NCBI GenBank assembly: GCA_026122205.1
Contig: JANCYU010000045.1
Location: forward strand, 62,001-126,000
Reading direction: 5' to 3'
Origin: Galdieria yellowstonensis
Lineage: Eukaryota; Rhodophyta; Bangiophyceae; Galdieriales; Galdieriaceae
DNA length: 64,000 bases
Shown: positions 12,590 to 22,959 of the stretch, piece by piece
How the letters are laid out: every line of letters begins with the position of its first letter
How positions within the stretch are numbered: the first letter of the stretch is position 1
Program-made: the position numbers and the translations under genes
The notes under the pieces: model-generated
Told to the model about the DNA's origin: nothing
Seen by the model: only the letters and a program-made list of their open reading frames with translations
The model's database searches: none

Positions 12590-14153
12590 ATGAGCGATAG
12601 AAACGTTTCGTTGGTGGAGTGGATCCGAGCCATCATAGCAGTTCCTATAGAAGAACAAAAAGTAGTCGATGACTTAAAGTCTTTAAAATTGGATGATGTG
12701 GGAGGAAGCCTTGAGTTGGAACTTCGTGGGGTATTGTTGGAGCTGGTAAGGTCGATGCTTTTCGTGGAGTTACCATCCTTATCAAGGCTAGGTCGCTCAA
12801 CACGCATCAGAGCAAGTGCAGGAGGAACACTTTTCAAAGATATTTCGGTTAATTGATTTGTCTTTGTTACTATCTTGTCAAGGTATTGCTGAGGCAGTAG
12901 TTCCTTGTCAGCTGTTGGAGGACTTGATGGACACAACGCCCACAAGCCAGTGCTGGAGGATTTTGGATTACTTCGAAGAACGTCTTGCCAACTTTCGATC
13001 GCATGACGTGTTGTTTAAAGGAAAGCTCATATTTTTACGAGCTTGCATTGGCTTATTGCGCAGGTTCTCACGCGTGATGGACGCTGAAACCTGTGGTCGC
13101 ATTATATTGTTGTTGTCTTCCGCTTTTCCGCCTTCCGAACGTTCAGGTGTCAATCTTAAAGGTAATTTTCATATTTCCAATACAACAGAGTACGTTGCTG
13201 CTTCGGAAGGAGACAATTCCTTGGCTGGTGATGTTTTGTTGGACTGGAACCTGTACGAAACCTTTTGGAGTCTGCAGCAATTCTTATCCAATCCGACGTT
13301 AGTATGTGGATCCAACGAGTGGAAGAATTTTTGTAACTCTCTTTCCAAAGTACTGCAAGTCATGGAGACTGATCCCGTTCGAGATTATGTTGAGTCTAAC
13401 ACAGATGAGATGCAGGACGACATTATGTTGGATAAGGACTCCGAGTATTATATGGACTTTGTCAAATATTTAACGCATCCGCACCTCTTGTCTTATCAGT
13501 TTAGAGACTCGATATTTCGTAGATATCATCTCGTTCAGTATCTCATTTTTTTACAGCATATGGCAACCTTAAAGGAATCTTGGATAGACAGGAGTGAATT
13601 GGAAGGCTTGGTAAACAGAATATTCAAAGTGTTGAAGGGTACAAAACCACAAGGAGAAGATTTTGTCGAATACATCAAGAGAGTCCTGTTACATGAAAGA
13701 TATTGGTTGAAATGGAAGACTTTAGATAACTGTAAAGCATTTGAAAGACCTCCTCGTGATATGCCCATCTCAGAAGAAGAAAATGATGATATTCTGTGGC
13801 GTCCTTTGGAACAACGTTGGCAAAGATTATATGGAGAAAGTTGGAAAGGAGATAAAGCATTGAAGACTGAGGATAGGAGTATACTACAAATGAATCGATC
13901 CTATTGGTCATGGAAAACCAAGGAGCAACGAGAGGAAACTTTGAAGGATGCTTCCAGAGTAGTTGTACCGAGCATTGAAGATATTATGGAAGAACTGAGA
14001 CAGGATAAAGAACAGGAGATTGAAGAAGAACTCGCAAAGAAAAATTCGCACAACTTTGTTTGGAAGTCTCTGCGAGTATTGCTTGGAAAGGATTTCAACA
14101 AGTTGAATCAAGTTCGTGAAGCTGATGGAAACATGGAAGCTCTGCTTGAGTGA
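12590..14153 (+). CDS. THOC1: THO complex subunit 1 (HPR1/THOC1)
   Basis: Two exons, 12590-12745 and 12792-14153, giving about 506 residues. The reading frame changes at a 46-bp GTAAGG..CTAG intron. Family signatures: a helical N-terminal half with GLLRRFSRV, the FPPSERSGVNLKG segment, then the hallmark FVKYLTHPHLLSYQ followed by FRRYHLVQYLIFLQHM. THO couples transcription elongation to mRNA packaging and export and prevents R-loops; it acts in the nucleus. The C-terminal death domain of animal THOC1 is absent, as in fungal or plant-like short forms. The gene is divergent from the RAV1-like gene, sharing essentially no intergenic space. Confidence 0.88.
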
Positions 14154-14779
14154 TATCGGATTTTCTCTGAACATAACTAATTTATTGATTGGGTTCACTG
14201 TTGTGTCATATACAGTGTTGCAGTTGTGCTCCAACATATGTGTACTGTGGCGGTAGACGTCGTTCTCATCTTGAACCATTTTGTTGCCCAGAGCAAGCTA
14301 AGATATAGCTTACAACTATTTCGTGGAGGTACTTAAGACTTGCGCAACTTTGTTAGTGATAGAAATTGGGAAGTTTCATTGGCGCTCTTTTTATTTGTGA
14401 TGCGAGGTTCTCCAACGCCAAAGAGCTCTGCATGTTTGCAAATTCAGATTTCAAACCACGTTAACGAATTTCCTTATCGAACTTCAGAGAATCTTCATTT
14501 GCTTTCAGAGAAGCACTAGGAGCCGAAACAGCTGGAAATTCAAGGAAAGGTGGCTCCTTGTTTAGTTCAACACACCTTTTATACTCGAAAATTCCCCTAG
14601 TGGATAAAAAATGTGTACAGCGGTAAAGAAAATCCAGTCTACTAATATAAAATGCGGGAAAATTTCTTCGTATCTTTTATTCTAAAAATGGTGAAGAAAA
14701 ATGCTCCCCTTTTAGCGCCAAAATCGAGTAGTACATGTCCAGGAAATTTTGTTCACCTCTCCTTGCCGATTGAACATTC
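14154..14779. other. Intergenic gap with a possible small minus-strand exon
   Basis: Between THOC1 and the CENP-C-like gene. On the minus strand an open frame without ATG ends at a TAA at 14461-14463 and runs back to about 14600, encoding a stretch that includes IFEYKRCVELNKEPPF. A CACTAG acceptor lies at its 5' side. It could be the last exon of a small gene, but no convincing first exon was found. The rest holds only the E2F-like box noted separately. Confidence 0.3.
14715..14723 (-). promoter_or_regulatory. E2F-like box upstream of CENP-C gene
   Basis: GCGCCAAAA, the reverse complement of the E2F consensus TTTTGGCGC, 57 bp before the proposed CENP-C ATG at 14780. E2F/DP regulation of S-phase and mitotic genes is general in plants and animals; its use here is inference from the motif only. 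Confidence 0.4.
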
Positions 14780-15909
14780 ATGAATAACACAGACAAACAT
14801 CCTACGATATCCACTGAGGGTATCATTTCCAGGTACACAAATTATCCCCTTGTTTGTAGGACTAATTAATACTTGTCAAAGGCGTTTAGGGCTGTCTAGA
14901 ACGAATATGGAAATCCAGTTGAACAAGGTTTGCGAAACCTCGAGCTATATTTTTTAGACTCTTAACACATTCTTAGTTTGGGCTAGAAGATATAGACAGT
15001 TTCTGGAATCATATGAATGAAAAAAGAATGAAAACAAAACACAATGCTTCCATTGAGGGATCAAAGCATTCACGAACAAATGTAGATCCTAGTTCTCGAC
15101 AAAAAGTCAAGGGATTTGGGCAGAATGAATTCAATATCTACGAAGAGGACGAGCCTGAAAATGGTGGTTCGAGTGCTTCACATGAATTACCACGAAAAAG
15201 ATTGAAGAGAATTCCGTTGCAGGAGATTAACTCCAACCAAAGGAGCTATAGACATGAAGAACAGTACCCTCATTATAAAAAACAATCAATGCCACGTCCC
15301 CAGAACTCGCTTCAGGCAATGAAAGTATGTGCTGAGTCTATTTATGAGAGTCACATCACAAACCATATGGGCGTGCAAACAGAATTGGACTCCGCATCAT
15401 GCGGATATAACCTTCCTGGAACAAAATTGGAGTCTCTCATCATCCGTTCATCTCAACTTCAATATACAAAATTTAAGGCAAAATATTCTCCTTCTTACAA
15501 GGATGTGGAGGAGCTTATTCCACTGGAAGCATATCCCTTTATGGAAGTCTCCATTCGGGTCGCAGTTGCACTCGACAATCCATTGTTTCGTTCAGGCATA
15601 ATAAGACTATCGCGAGGAGCTGAAACCATTCCCCAAAGGGCATCAAAAGGTACTTTAAAGATAGGTACTTATTACACTTCATACTGACTATATATTCGAC
15701 TTGCAATGTAACAAGGAGTTGAAGTGTTCTCTGTCGTTTCTGGAAACATTGAAGTTACAATCCGAAACAAGTCTTTTCAACTGGAGGAGGACGATCAATT
15801 TTGTGTAGCGCAAAACGAATGTTATGTACTGCGCAATTTAGAAAAAACTGCTGAATCAATTTGCTTCTTCTTTCTAGTTAAATTAGCCAACGAACCAAGT
15901 CCTTTTTAA
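14780..15909 (+). CDS. CENP-C/Mif2-like kinetochore protein
   Basis: Four exons: 14780-14832, 14882-14927, 14977-15649 and 15716-15909. Together they make exactly 322 codons (321 residues) with canonical GT..AG introns of 48-66 bp. The joined N-terminus contains ISRRLGLSRTN and NKFGLEDIDSFW, matching the conserved N-terminal Mif2 pattern (RRTG.., then a G-x-ENxDDFF-like element). The middle (residues about 50-190) is basic and disordered. The C-terminus is a Mif2-type cupin: FRSGIIRLSRGAE, GVEVFSVVSGNIEVTI, then the final strand ICFFFLVKL. CENP-C links CENP-A nucleosomes to the outer kinetochore and dimerises through this cupin. The classic CENP-C motif (R-rich ending in an aromatic pair) is not clear; the nearest is PRKRLKRIPLQEI. 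Other cupins are possible, but both ends matching makes CENP-C the best call. Confidence 0.75.
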
Positions 15910-16034
15910 ACCAAGCGTTGCGAAAATTTCGGGTGATTGCTAAATTGAAAAAGTTTGAATCCCAGGAGAGATGAAATATTTTCCCACCACATCAAGAACA
16001 TTCTAGAGAGAGTGCGGTAGGAGGGACAACGCAA

Positions 16035-16043
16035 TTTTGGCGC
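16035..16043 (+). promoter_or_regulatory. E2F-like box upstream of CCT6
   Basis: TTTTGGCGC, a perfect E2F consensus, ends 37 bp before the CCT6 ATG and lies between it and the CENP-C-like stop codon. Regulatory role is inferred from the motif alone. Confidence 0.35.
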
Positions 16044-16080
16044 TTAAAATTGAGGGTCTTTGACTGGATTGAAGTCAACC

Positions 16081-17973
16081 ATGTCAGTAAGGCTACTTAA
16101 CCCTGGTGCGGAAATAAGCAAACGCGGAGTCGCGTTGTACACTACTATTAACGCTGCGAAAGGTACTTGTATAAATTTGTTGGTAGATTTCTGCTGAACC
16201 TTTGTAGGACTACAAGATGTGCTACGTTCGAATCTTGGCCCAAAGGGAACTCTCAAGATGCTCGTTTCGGGTGCAGGAGATATTAAGCTTACAAAAGATG
16301 GGAAAATTCTACTGGAAGAAATGCAAATCCAGAACCCTACAGCTTCCTTAATTGCACGAACGGCCACTGCCCAGGTACGTGGTTTTCAGTCTGCTTGTTT
16401 CTAGCGTTTAGCCTTCTTGAAGGACGACATGGTCGGAGACGGTACGACAACTTGTGTCATACTGACTGGTGAGCTACTTCGACAAGCGGAGCGTTATGTT
16501 TCCGAGGGAACTCACCCAAGTGTTCTTACCGACGGCTTTGATCTGGCTCGGGATGCGGTTCTTCAGTGGATGGAGAACCAGAAAGTTCAGAAAAAATTGA
16601 ATCGTGAAACTCTAGTGACCATGGCACGTTGTGCGTTGAACACTAAAATATCGCCAGAGCTTGCAGAAATTTTCGCAGAGTACGTTACCGACGCTGTACT
16701 TACCATCCAACGCCCAGATACTCCACTGGATCTGCACATGGTTGAAATAATGACGATGGAAGAAGAGGAAGTTCAGCAGTCACGCTTAGTGAAAGGTCTT
16801 GTTCTTGACCATGGTGCTAGACACCCTGACATGCCAAAGGAACTAAGGAATTCCTATATTTTGACTTGTAATGTTTCGTTAGAGTATGAGAAAAGCGAAT
16901 TAAATGCGGTGAGTTGATATTTTGTCATTTGAACGAAAGAATCCTTAGTGTTCAATAGGGATTCTTTTATAGTTCTGCTGAGCAGAGGGAAAAGATGGTA
17001 GCTGCAGAAAGGGAATTTGTTCTTGAAAGAGTTCGCAAAATTATTGATCTTAAGAAGAAAGTATGCTCATGTGATATACCATTTTTGTGCTCGTAGCTGA
17101 GCTTTTATAGGTTTGCAAAAGCAAAGATCAAAGTTTTGTTGTGATTAACCAAAAGGGGATCGATCCGCCCTCTTTGGATTTGCTCGCAAAGGAAGGAATT
17201 CTTGCTTTGCGTCGTGCGAAAAGGAGAAATATGGAACGTCTTACTTTGGCGTGTGGCGGCGTTGCTGTTAATTCAGTAGACGAACTCAGTCCAGAAGTGC
17301 TAGGGTAAGTAATGCTAATTTTGTAGTTTTCAGACAAACTTATTTTGCTTCAGTTTTGCTGGACACGTCTACGAGCAGATCCTCGGAGAAGAGAAATATA
17401 CTTTTATCGAAGATGTTGAGAATCCATTTTCTTGCACGATTCTTATCAAAGCCCCAAATAAGCATTCCATCAACCAAATTAAAGATGCAGTGCGGGATGG
17501 TCTCCGAGCGGTAAAGAACACGATAGAAGATAATTGTTTTCTTCCTGGTGCGGGAGCTTTTGAAGTTGCTGCCTCTGAGTATCTCCGAGAGTATGCAAAG
17601 AGTGTCAGTGGTAGAGCTCGCCTGGGTGTGGTATGCTTTGCAGATGCACTTCTGACTGTTCCGAAAACTTTGGCGGAGAATAGTGGCTTCGATGCACAAG
17701 AAGTTCTATTGAAATTGCAGTCAGAGCATCAAAAGGTTTGTCGGTAAAAGATTTTTTTTGCTTATATCTAATTTTTATTAGGGACATATTGTTGGTGTTG
17801 ACTTGGAAACCGGTAATCCCATCGATCCTCTTATGTTGGGAATATACGACAGTTTTGCTGTTAAGAAGCAGCTGCTGAACCTTTCATCCATGATAGCATC
17901 ACAGCTTTTGTTAGTAGACGAAATACTTCGAGCTGGGAGAGATGTTCGTTCAAAATCAGGCAGTAGTCAATAA
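16081..17973 (+). CDS. CCT6: T-complex protein 1 subunit zeta (CCT6)
   Basis: Subunit of the cytosolic group II chaperonin TRiC/CCT, which folds actin, tubulin and other proteins with ATP. At least seven exons are read. The N-terminal exon gives LNPGAEISKRGVALYTTINAAKG, spliced to LQDVLRSNLGPKGT. The ATP-binding GDGTTT motif follows in DDMVGDGTTTCVILTGELL, and the zeta-type LVLDHGARHPDMP apical segment comes next. The C-terminus reads VGVDLETGNPIDPLMLGIYDSF, then the conserved second ATPase region AASQLLLVDEILRAGR-like element, ending in a short Ser/Gly tail. Introns are about 47-70 bp. Length and order match the family. Subunit identity is clear from the zeta-specific apical sequence. Confidence 0.93.
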
Positions 17974-18262
17974 AGCTATCCATTCTTCGTCGTTGGTATT
18001 CAGCACGTATTTGGATCGTGGCAAGCCAATTTACACATGAAGGGGCGAAAGGGGCGAAAATGTTGAGTTTTGAATCGATTCACCATTGGCTCTCAAATTT
18101 CAAACGCCGCGCTTTTTGAGTGCAAGTGGCTTTTCTCTCCGCGAAAAGGAGTGAACCGTTTTGTTTGGTTGCACGTATCGAACTTTCTCTAGTGTGGAAA
18201 TCTCGTAGAGTCAATTATACAAGGAAGAAAACCCCTGGTAACACGTGGTAAGGTGTGACTCC

Positions 18263-20037
18263 ATGGAGCCTTGGAAGGAAAGCTCCAGCACACCCTCTAC
18301 GGAAAAGGGGACTTGGAAAGAAGAGCCTTCGAGTTGTTTTGAACACGACTCAAGTGCAACTATAGAAGAAACGGAGGATAAGCTTGCAGAGGGCCGAAAA
18401 GTAATAGGGTCGCTTCCACTAGATGCAGAAACCGATTTGTCCGAAGCCACAAAATATTTTCATTCTTCTGAGGCAGCAGGTATTTCTGCGTTAGCTGCTT
18501 TAGCAGCAAGTCCTTCAGCCAGTAAGTTTGTTCCGGCTATAATTTTCATTGGTTTGATTGCAGCTTAGAATCTCAGCCTTCCTCACTCACTTCTACTCCT
18601 GTACGAGCAATGAAAGAAATGACCTTGAAAGAAAATGCCGAATCCAATTCTGTGCCTCAGCGGCCTAAGAGACCTCAAAGAAGGTTGTTTGCTGATGACT
18701 TAGAGCTTGCACCCGAAAATGTGCCTAGACGCCATCAGCATTTATCGTTTCCGTTAGACACAAGCGACCAAGTGAGCACCGAAACTGATGATGACACCTC
18801 AACAAGTTCTGGAGTTTCTTCGAAACAAGAGTAGGTCTACGAATTGACAACTGTAAGGTACTTACACTGAACGTAATATAGAAATGTTGACAAGCCACGG
18901 GAACAAAATTTGAGGTTGCAGGGTTTGAATAGACGTTCTACTGACTCATCATTAAATGTAAAAGATATAAGAGATACAATCTCTTCTCCAGGGAAGAGTG
19001 AGAGAGGAGGAAGTAGTGTTAAGCTTGTTACGAAAGAGAAGGAGCGAAAAAGCTGCAAATGTAAAAATTCAATGTGTTTGAAACTTTATTGCGAATGTTT
19101 TGCAGCTGGTCAACTGTGTTCGAATTGTAACTGTCAAAATTGCCGCAATGATAAGGAGCATGAAAAGGAAGTATTGGATGCTAGGAACGCAATTTTGTTG
19201 AGGAATCCGACAGCTTTTGAACCCAAAATGACGGCTATTCCCAAAGAGGTATCGAAGTGAATATTGTATTGTGTTTCTCAATTTGACCGTCATTAGGGAG
19301 GCGCTGTGGCCATCAAACATCTGAAAGGCTGCAACTGTAAGAGGTCTGGCTGCCTGAAGAATTATTGTGAATGTTTCCATGCAGGCGTGTTTTGTTCAGA
19401 TATTTGTAAATGCAGCGACTGTGGAAACAGAGAAGAAGATAGTTCGGACAAGGGCGTCAGTCTTTCACATAATCTTTCAGATTCTGGTGTCGGAGTTCGA
19501 GGAGCACTTTCACCTTTTCGTGGAACAACGAATGGATGTCAGCATCCGTTTGGTATGGAGTCACCTAGGAAACGATGGCGAGAGGGTACAAGTTCCTCCA
19601 ACTCTGACCAAAGCTCGTTTCGCAAGAGTCGGTCACTCATTCAGTTTGACGATGATTTTTACAAGAATTGGTCGGTTAGTGCCGATACCTTGTCATTGTT
19701 GAAAGTCGTCGAAGCAGAGAAGAAGAAGTTGATGGAAGAAGAATCACTAGAGAGAAGCGAATCAGCTACAGAGTCCTTTGATATGTCACAAAGCTCTGCG
19801 GCTAGCAGTTTCAGTCAAGATCCACTTGTATGCGACGAGCAATCGATTGCAGCAGAGAAGAACAAGAAGAACACTGCTGTTATTCATTCGTTGCATTCGG
19901 ATACTGGTGGTCGGTCGAGACTGCGAATTCCATTGTTTTCTCATTTGTTAGATATGAAGAAGAGTTCTGTAACAATATCATTTCAGGGGAATAGCTTATC
20001 TGAAGCACAAAGAAATATTAATTCTAGTAATCATTAA
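18263..20037 (+). CDS. CXC-domain (LIN54/TSO1/tesmin) DNA-binding protein
   Basis: Contains the two cysteine-rich CXC motifs that define this family: CKCKNSMCLKLYCECFAAGQLC then, after the RNPTAFEPK linker with its conserved basic and aromatic residues, CNCKRSGCLKNYCECFHAGVFC. LIN54/TSO1 proteins bind CHR elements (TTTGAA/TTYRAA) and recruit the DREAM/MuvB complex, which controls cell-cycle genes. Five exons; introns near 18522-18565, 18833-18880 and 19255-19295. The N-terminal 130 residues and C-terminal 190 residues are Ser/Glu-rich and probably disordered. The start at 18263 is the first ATG in frame. Upstream, near 18088-18110, TTTCAAACGCCGCGC combines a CHR-like half with a GC box, so the gene may be cell-cycle regulated; that is inference. 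Confidence 0.88.
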
Positions 20038-20171
20038 ATACAAAGTATTTGTCTAGATAGTTGCGAATAGTTACCGTCGGTGAATAGATAAAAATTTGGC
20101 CTCTGGCAAAGTTGACAAATTGTTTGAAATTAGCGCTTCTTCTTGTCAGGTGACCGTTGTGAAGGAACCGG

Positions 20172-22052
20172 ATGTTGAGAAGACTTTCAAGAGCAAATAC
20201 CGACGTTGACCTGACTGAAGTTTTATTATCTCGTGACAGCGACAACCGGACACAAGTGCTATCACCAAGGATTGCTAAGAGTTCACGTTTTAGTTATTTG
20301 TTGCCTCTTTGTATTGCTGTGTGTACCTTGGGACTGGTTGGCGTATTTGTGTCGCTCTTCCTCAATCGAAAGCTTATTTGGTTTAGAAAAGAGGCAAATG
20401 ATACTTTCTTGCAGACTTCTCTTATTTTAGGACCTCGAAATGACTCGAGCTCAAGTATATACGCCGATGTAGAAAGTAGGCTCCTTCCTCAGTTTCGTTT
20501 TATTACGATAAGTTCAGACGACTGGGGAAGGTTTTCTGATGCGATTCCTCTGTTTCCAAACAACGAATGGAAAGAAAAGAATAGTGACATTTCTATTGCT
20601 TCTGGTACTCCGTGGGAAAATGGAACCGTTGGTATGTCTTTTTGGAAGGAATGGATAGTGTTCTATTGACGTGTTGGCTAGAAACGAAAGAAGACTTGCA
20701 AAGACTTGTACAGCTAATGGAATCTTTGAACAGGGGTGTCCCTGCACACGAAAAGATTGTATTGACGCCGTTTTTTATTGTTTCTGGTCCAGATATCTCC
20801 GAAATGAAGCGTCGTGGTTGTCCTGGGTCTAACTGTAGCTACGTGGATGCGCCTATTTATAGCGGGAGAGGCGGATTTTCAAAGTATCCGTTCAATAGAG
20901 ATGGTTTAGAGGCACAGTATAAAGAACTTTTCGCCAGAGGGTTTTGGCACCCAGAATATCATGGAAGAGCACACTTTAATGTACTTGAATGGTTTCGTGA
21001 AATACAGTCGAAAGATTCTATTGCGTACAAATGTTTTGATTTAGGGGTAAGTCTTGGTTATTATTCTTGATATTGTTCCATATATATTATGTGATGATAT
21101 AGTTGGTTTGTGGGAATAGTTATTCTTCTTTGAGAAGTGAGCACTCTATGTTTTCCAGTAATGACAAGGATCCAGACATCGAAGTTATTGAATATATGCA
21201 ATGGATTTCAGTCGGTCTGCATGCCTTTACAGAATTTTGGGGATACAAACCAGTTGTCGTCTCATCTCCTCATAATACTTGGAGCTCGTGAGTTGTTGAC
21301 GAAATTCCTTTTGTTTCTGTTTACTATTGTGTAGTTCTTTATTGCAAAGTATATTTCAGTTGGGTTTTATTGGTGCCGAGTTGGGAGATAACCAAACAGA
21401 CTTGTTAGAAACTTACAATACTTATAATCATTTATCTCTTATGAACCGCTTTCGTTACGATGCTTTTTATCCGGAGTTTCGTTTAGACTCTCGACTCGAG
21501 CAACTTATTTCCCACATCAACAAGACTCGATTTACCTCGTTATTGTGGCATGCTCAGAATGTATTGTCGTCTTGTTTTGATACTTCACATTTAAATTATT
21601 TATCCAACTGTTTCGTTGAAACTGTGAAGAAACTTCGGCAACTAGACGACTGTCATGTTGTATTTCTTACCTCTTCCGAACTTCATCAAATACGTAGACA
21701 AGGATGGAGTCGAGAAGTGTGGAACGACTGTCTCGTTTATAGGAATTTTTTGAAAAAGCCAGTGGCGACCAATGTAGATGACTTGAGTCTTTTGTTAAGG
21801 TAACTAGAACAAATGGATAAGCAAGACAACTAAAACGTTGTGTTTTTATTTCCTAGAACCAATGAAACATGGAGCAATCGAGTACTAAGTGTTCATTTTT
21901 ATAGTTATTTAAATGATTCTTCCTCTTTCCTTTTAGCACACCCCAACATCATATCTCATAGAAAAGGACGGGGTCTTCTATTTATCTCTGTCCAGGATAC
22001 CTTGATACTTCCTCCTGGTAGTTATGTTCAAGTCAAGGCAACTTCCGAATGA
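20172..22052 (+). CDS. Type II membrane protein, polysaccharide deacetylase-like
   Basis: Five or more exons (first 20172-20604, second from 20649). A cytosolic N-terminus of about 40 residues is followed by one hydrophobic segment (LLPLCIAVCTLGLVGVFVSLFL), so the bulk should face the Golgi/ER lumen or cell surface. The lumenal domain begins FITISSDDWGRF, with the paired Asp seen at the start of NodB-type deacetylases, and later has HPEYHGRAHFNVLEWF, where spaced histidines would bind the metal. The C-terminal part (GFIGAELGDNQTD, then beta-rich end) is less typical. I infer a carbohydrate-active deacetylase-like fold, similar to bacterial proteins with SSDDWG and HGREH motifs, from pattern memory only. 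The substrate is unknown. Several Asn-X-Ser/Thr sites suit a secretory-pathway protein. Confidence 0.5.
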
Positions 22053-22076
22053 ACCTTGCTCCTCCATGTGCGCAAG

Positions 22077-22896
22077 TTAGGATATATTGGAAGCTATTTT
22101 TCCATTGGAATCAACTGAGGTTGTTGTAGACATGACGATAGTTTTTTCGGGGAGTTTTAACAATTGTCTCCTGGCATGACGAACGAATTCTTCTGGTTCG
22201 TTGGAAAAGTTACGTGCTAAAGTGTATATTCCTTCATTCTTTTCTATTATCAAGTCGATGAGTCTATCGTATTCGCTAGTCGATATCTGTTTGGAACGAT
22301 AGAGATTCTTTACCAAAGAAATACAATTGTCCGCGAGAGCTGCACTAGAAGTTGCGATATTCGCAGCAGGAGCATCCAACTTGACTCCTCGACGTGGTAT
22401 AGGAAACTCCTTTTCACTGTATTTACTCCAAAAAATCCACGCACCGTCGGGAACAGCTCTTATGTCTCTATCGGTACGCAAAGGCTCTGTAAATGCAGGA
22501 GGATGCCACAAAGCTAGTTGACGAATATCCTATTTTCCCATCCATACAAGTTTATATCTTACTTGTTGCCACAAACACCACGCTTACCTCACCAGTCAAG
22601 ACACAAGTTGGATAAGGTGGAGGTTGTACTTCAGCAATTTTTGTCTTGAGACGTTCCAAATGTGGATAGTGTATCTTTACAGTGTACAAGTCTCCATCCG
22701 GATATTCCAGCGTTCTTAATATTTTTCCAAAGATATACGTCTTTAAGAGGTTGAACATAATAGAGGATCCTAACTTTTGGTAAAGACTCGAACCATAGTC
22801 ACTGATATACATATATGTCTACCTACCTCCCATATATTTGTAAGCAAAGTCTGCTTTTCCTAACATGGCACCTATGGTAAGACTAGTAATAGGCAT
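22077..22896 (-). CDS. Unrecognised protein, about 230 residues
   Basis: Three exons on the minus strand. The first (22896 to about 22827) encodes MPITSLTIGAMLGKADFAYKYMG; the second begins GSSIMFNLLKTYIFGK and ends PPPYPTCVLTGE; the third runs from DIRQLALWHPPAF to the stop at 22077. I recognise no family. What can be seen: a conserved-looking core with LEYPDGDLYTVKIHYPHLERLK and WHPPAFTEPLRTDRDIR, an Ala-rich helix (AAN-IATSSAALADN), and a helical C-terminus. There is no membrane segment, signal peptide or known catalytic motif. It starts 63 bp from the divergent CMP-KDO synthetase and likely shares its promoter. The coherent splicing and composition make it a real gene. Confidence 0.6.
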
Positions 22897-22959
22897 TTGG
22901 AGAGAAGAAAGCACCGCAATCCCAACAACTACAACGCAAAACACTTAATTTTTGTGTCG

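Noticed and set aside
12381..12590. 70-codon minus-strand ORF as a separate small gene
   Set aside because: It starts with TTG; its first part instead fits exon 1 of the RAV1-like gene, spliced to the in-frame VYASWEHLIF exon.
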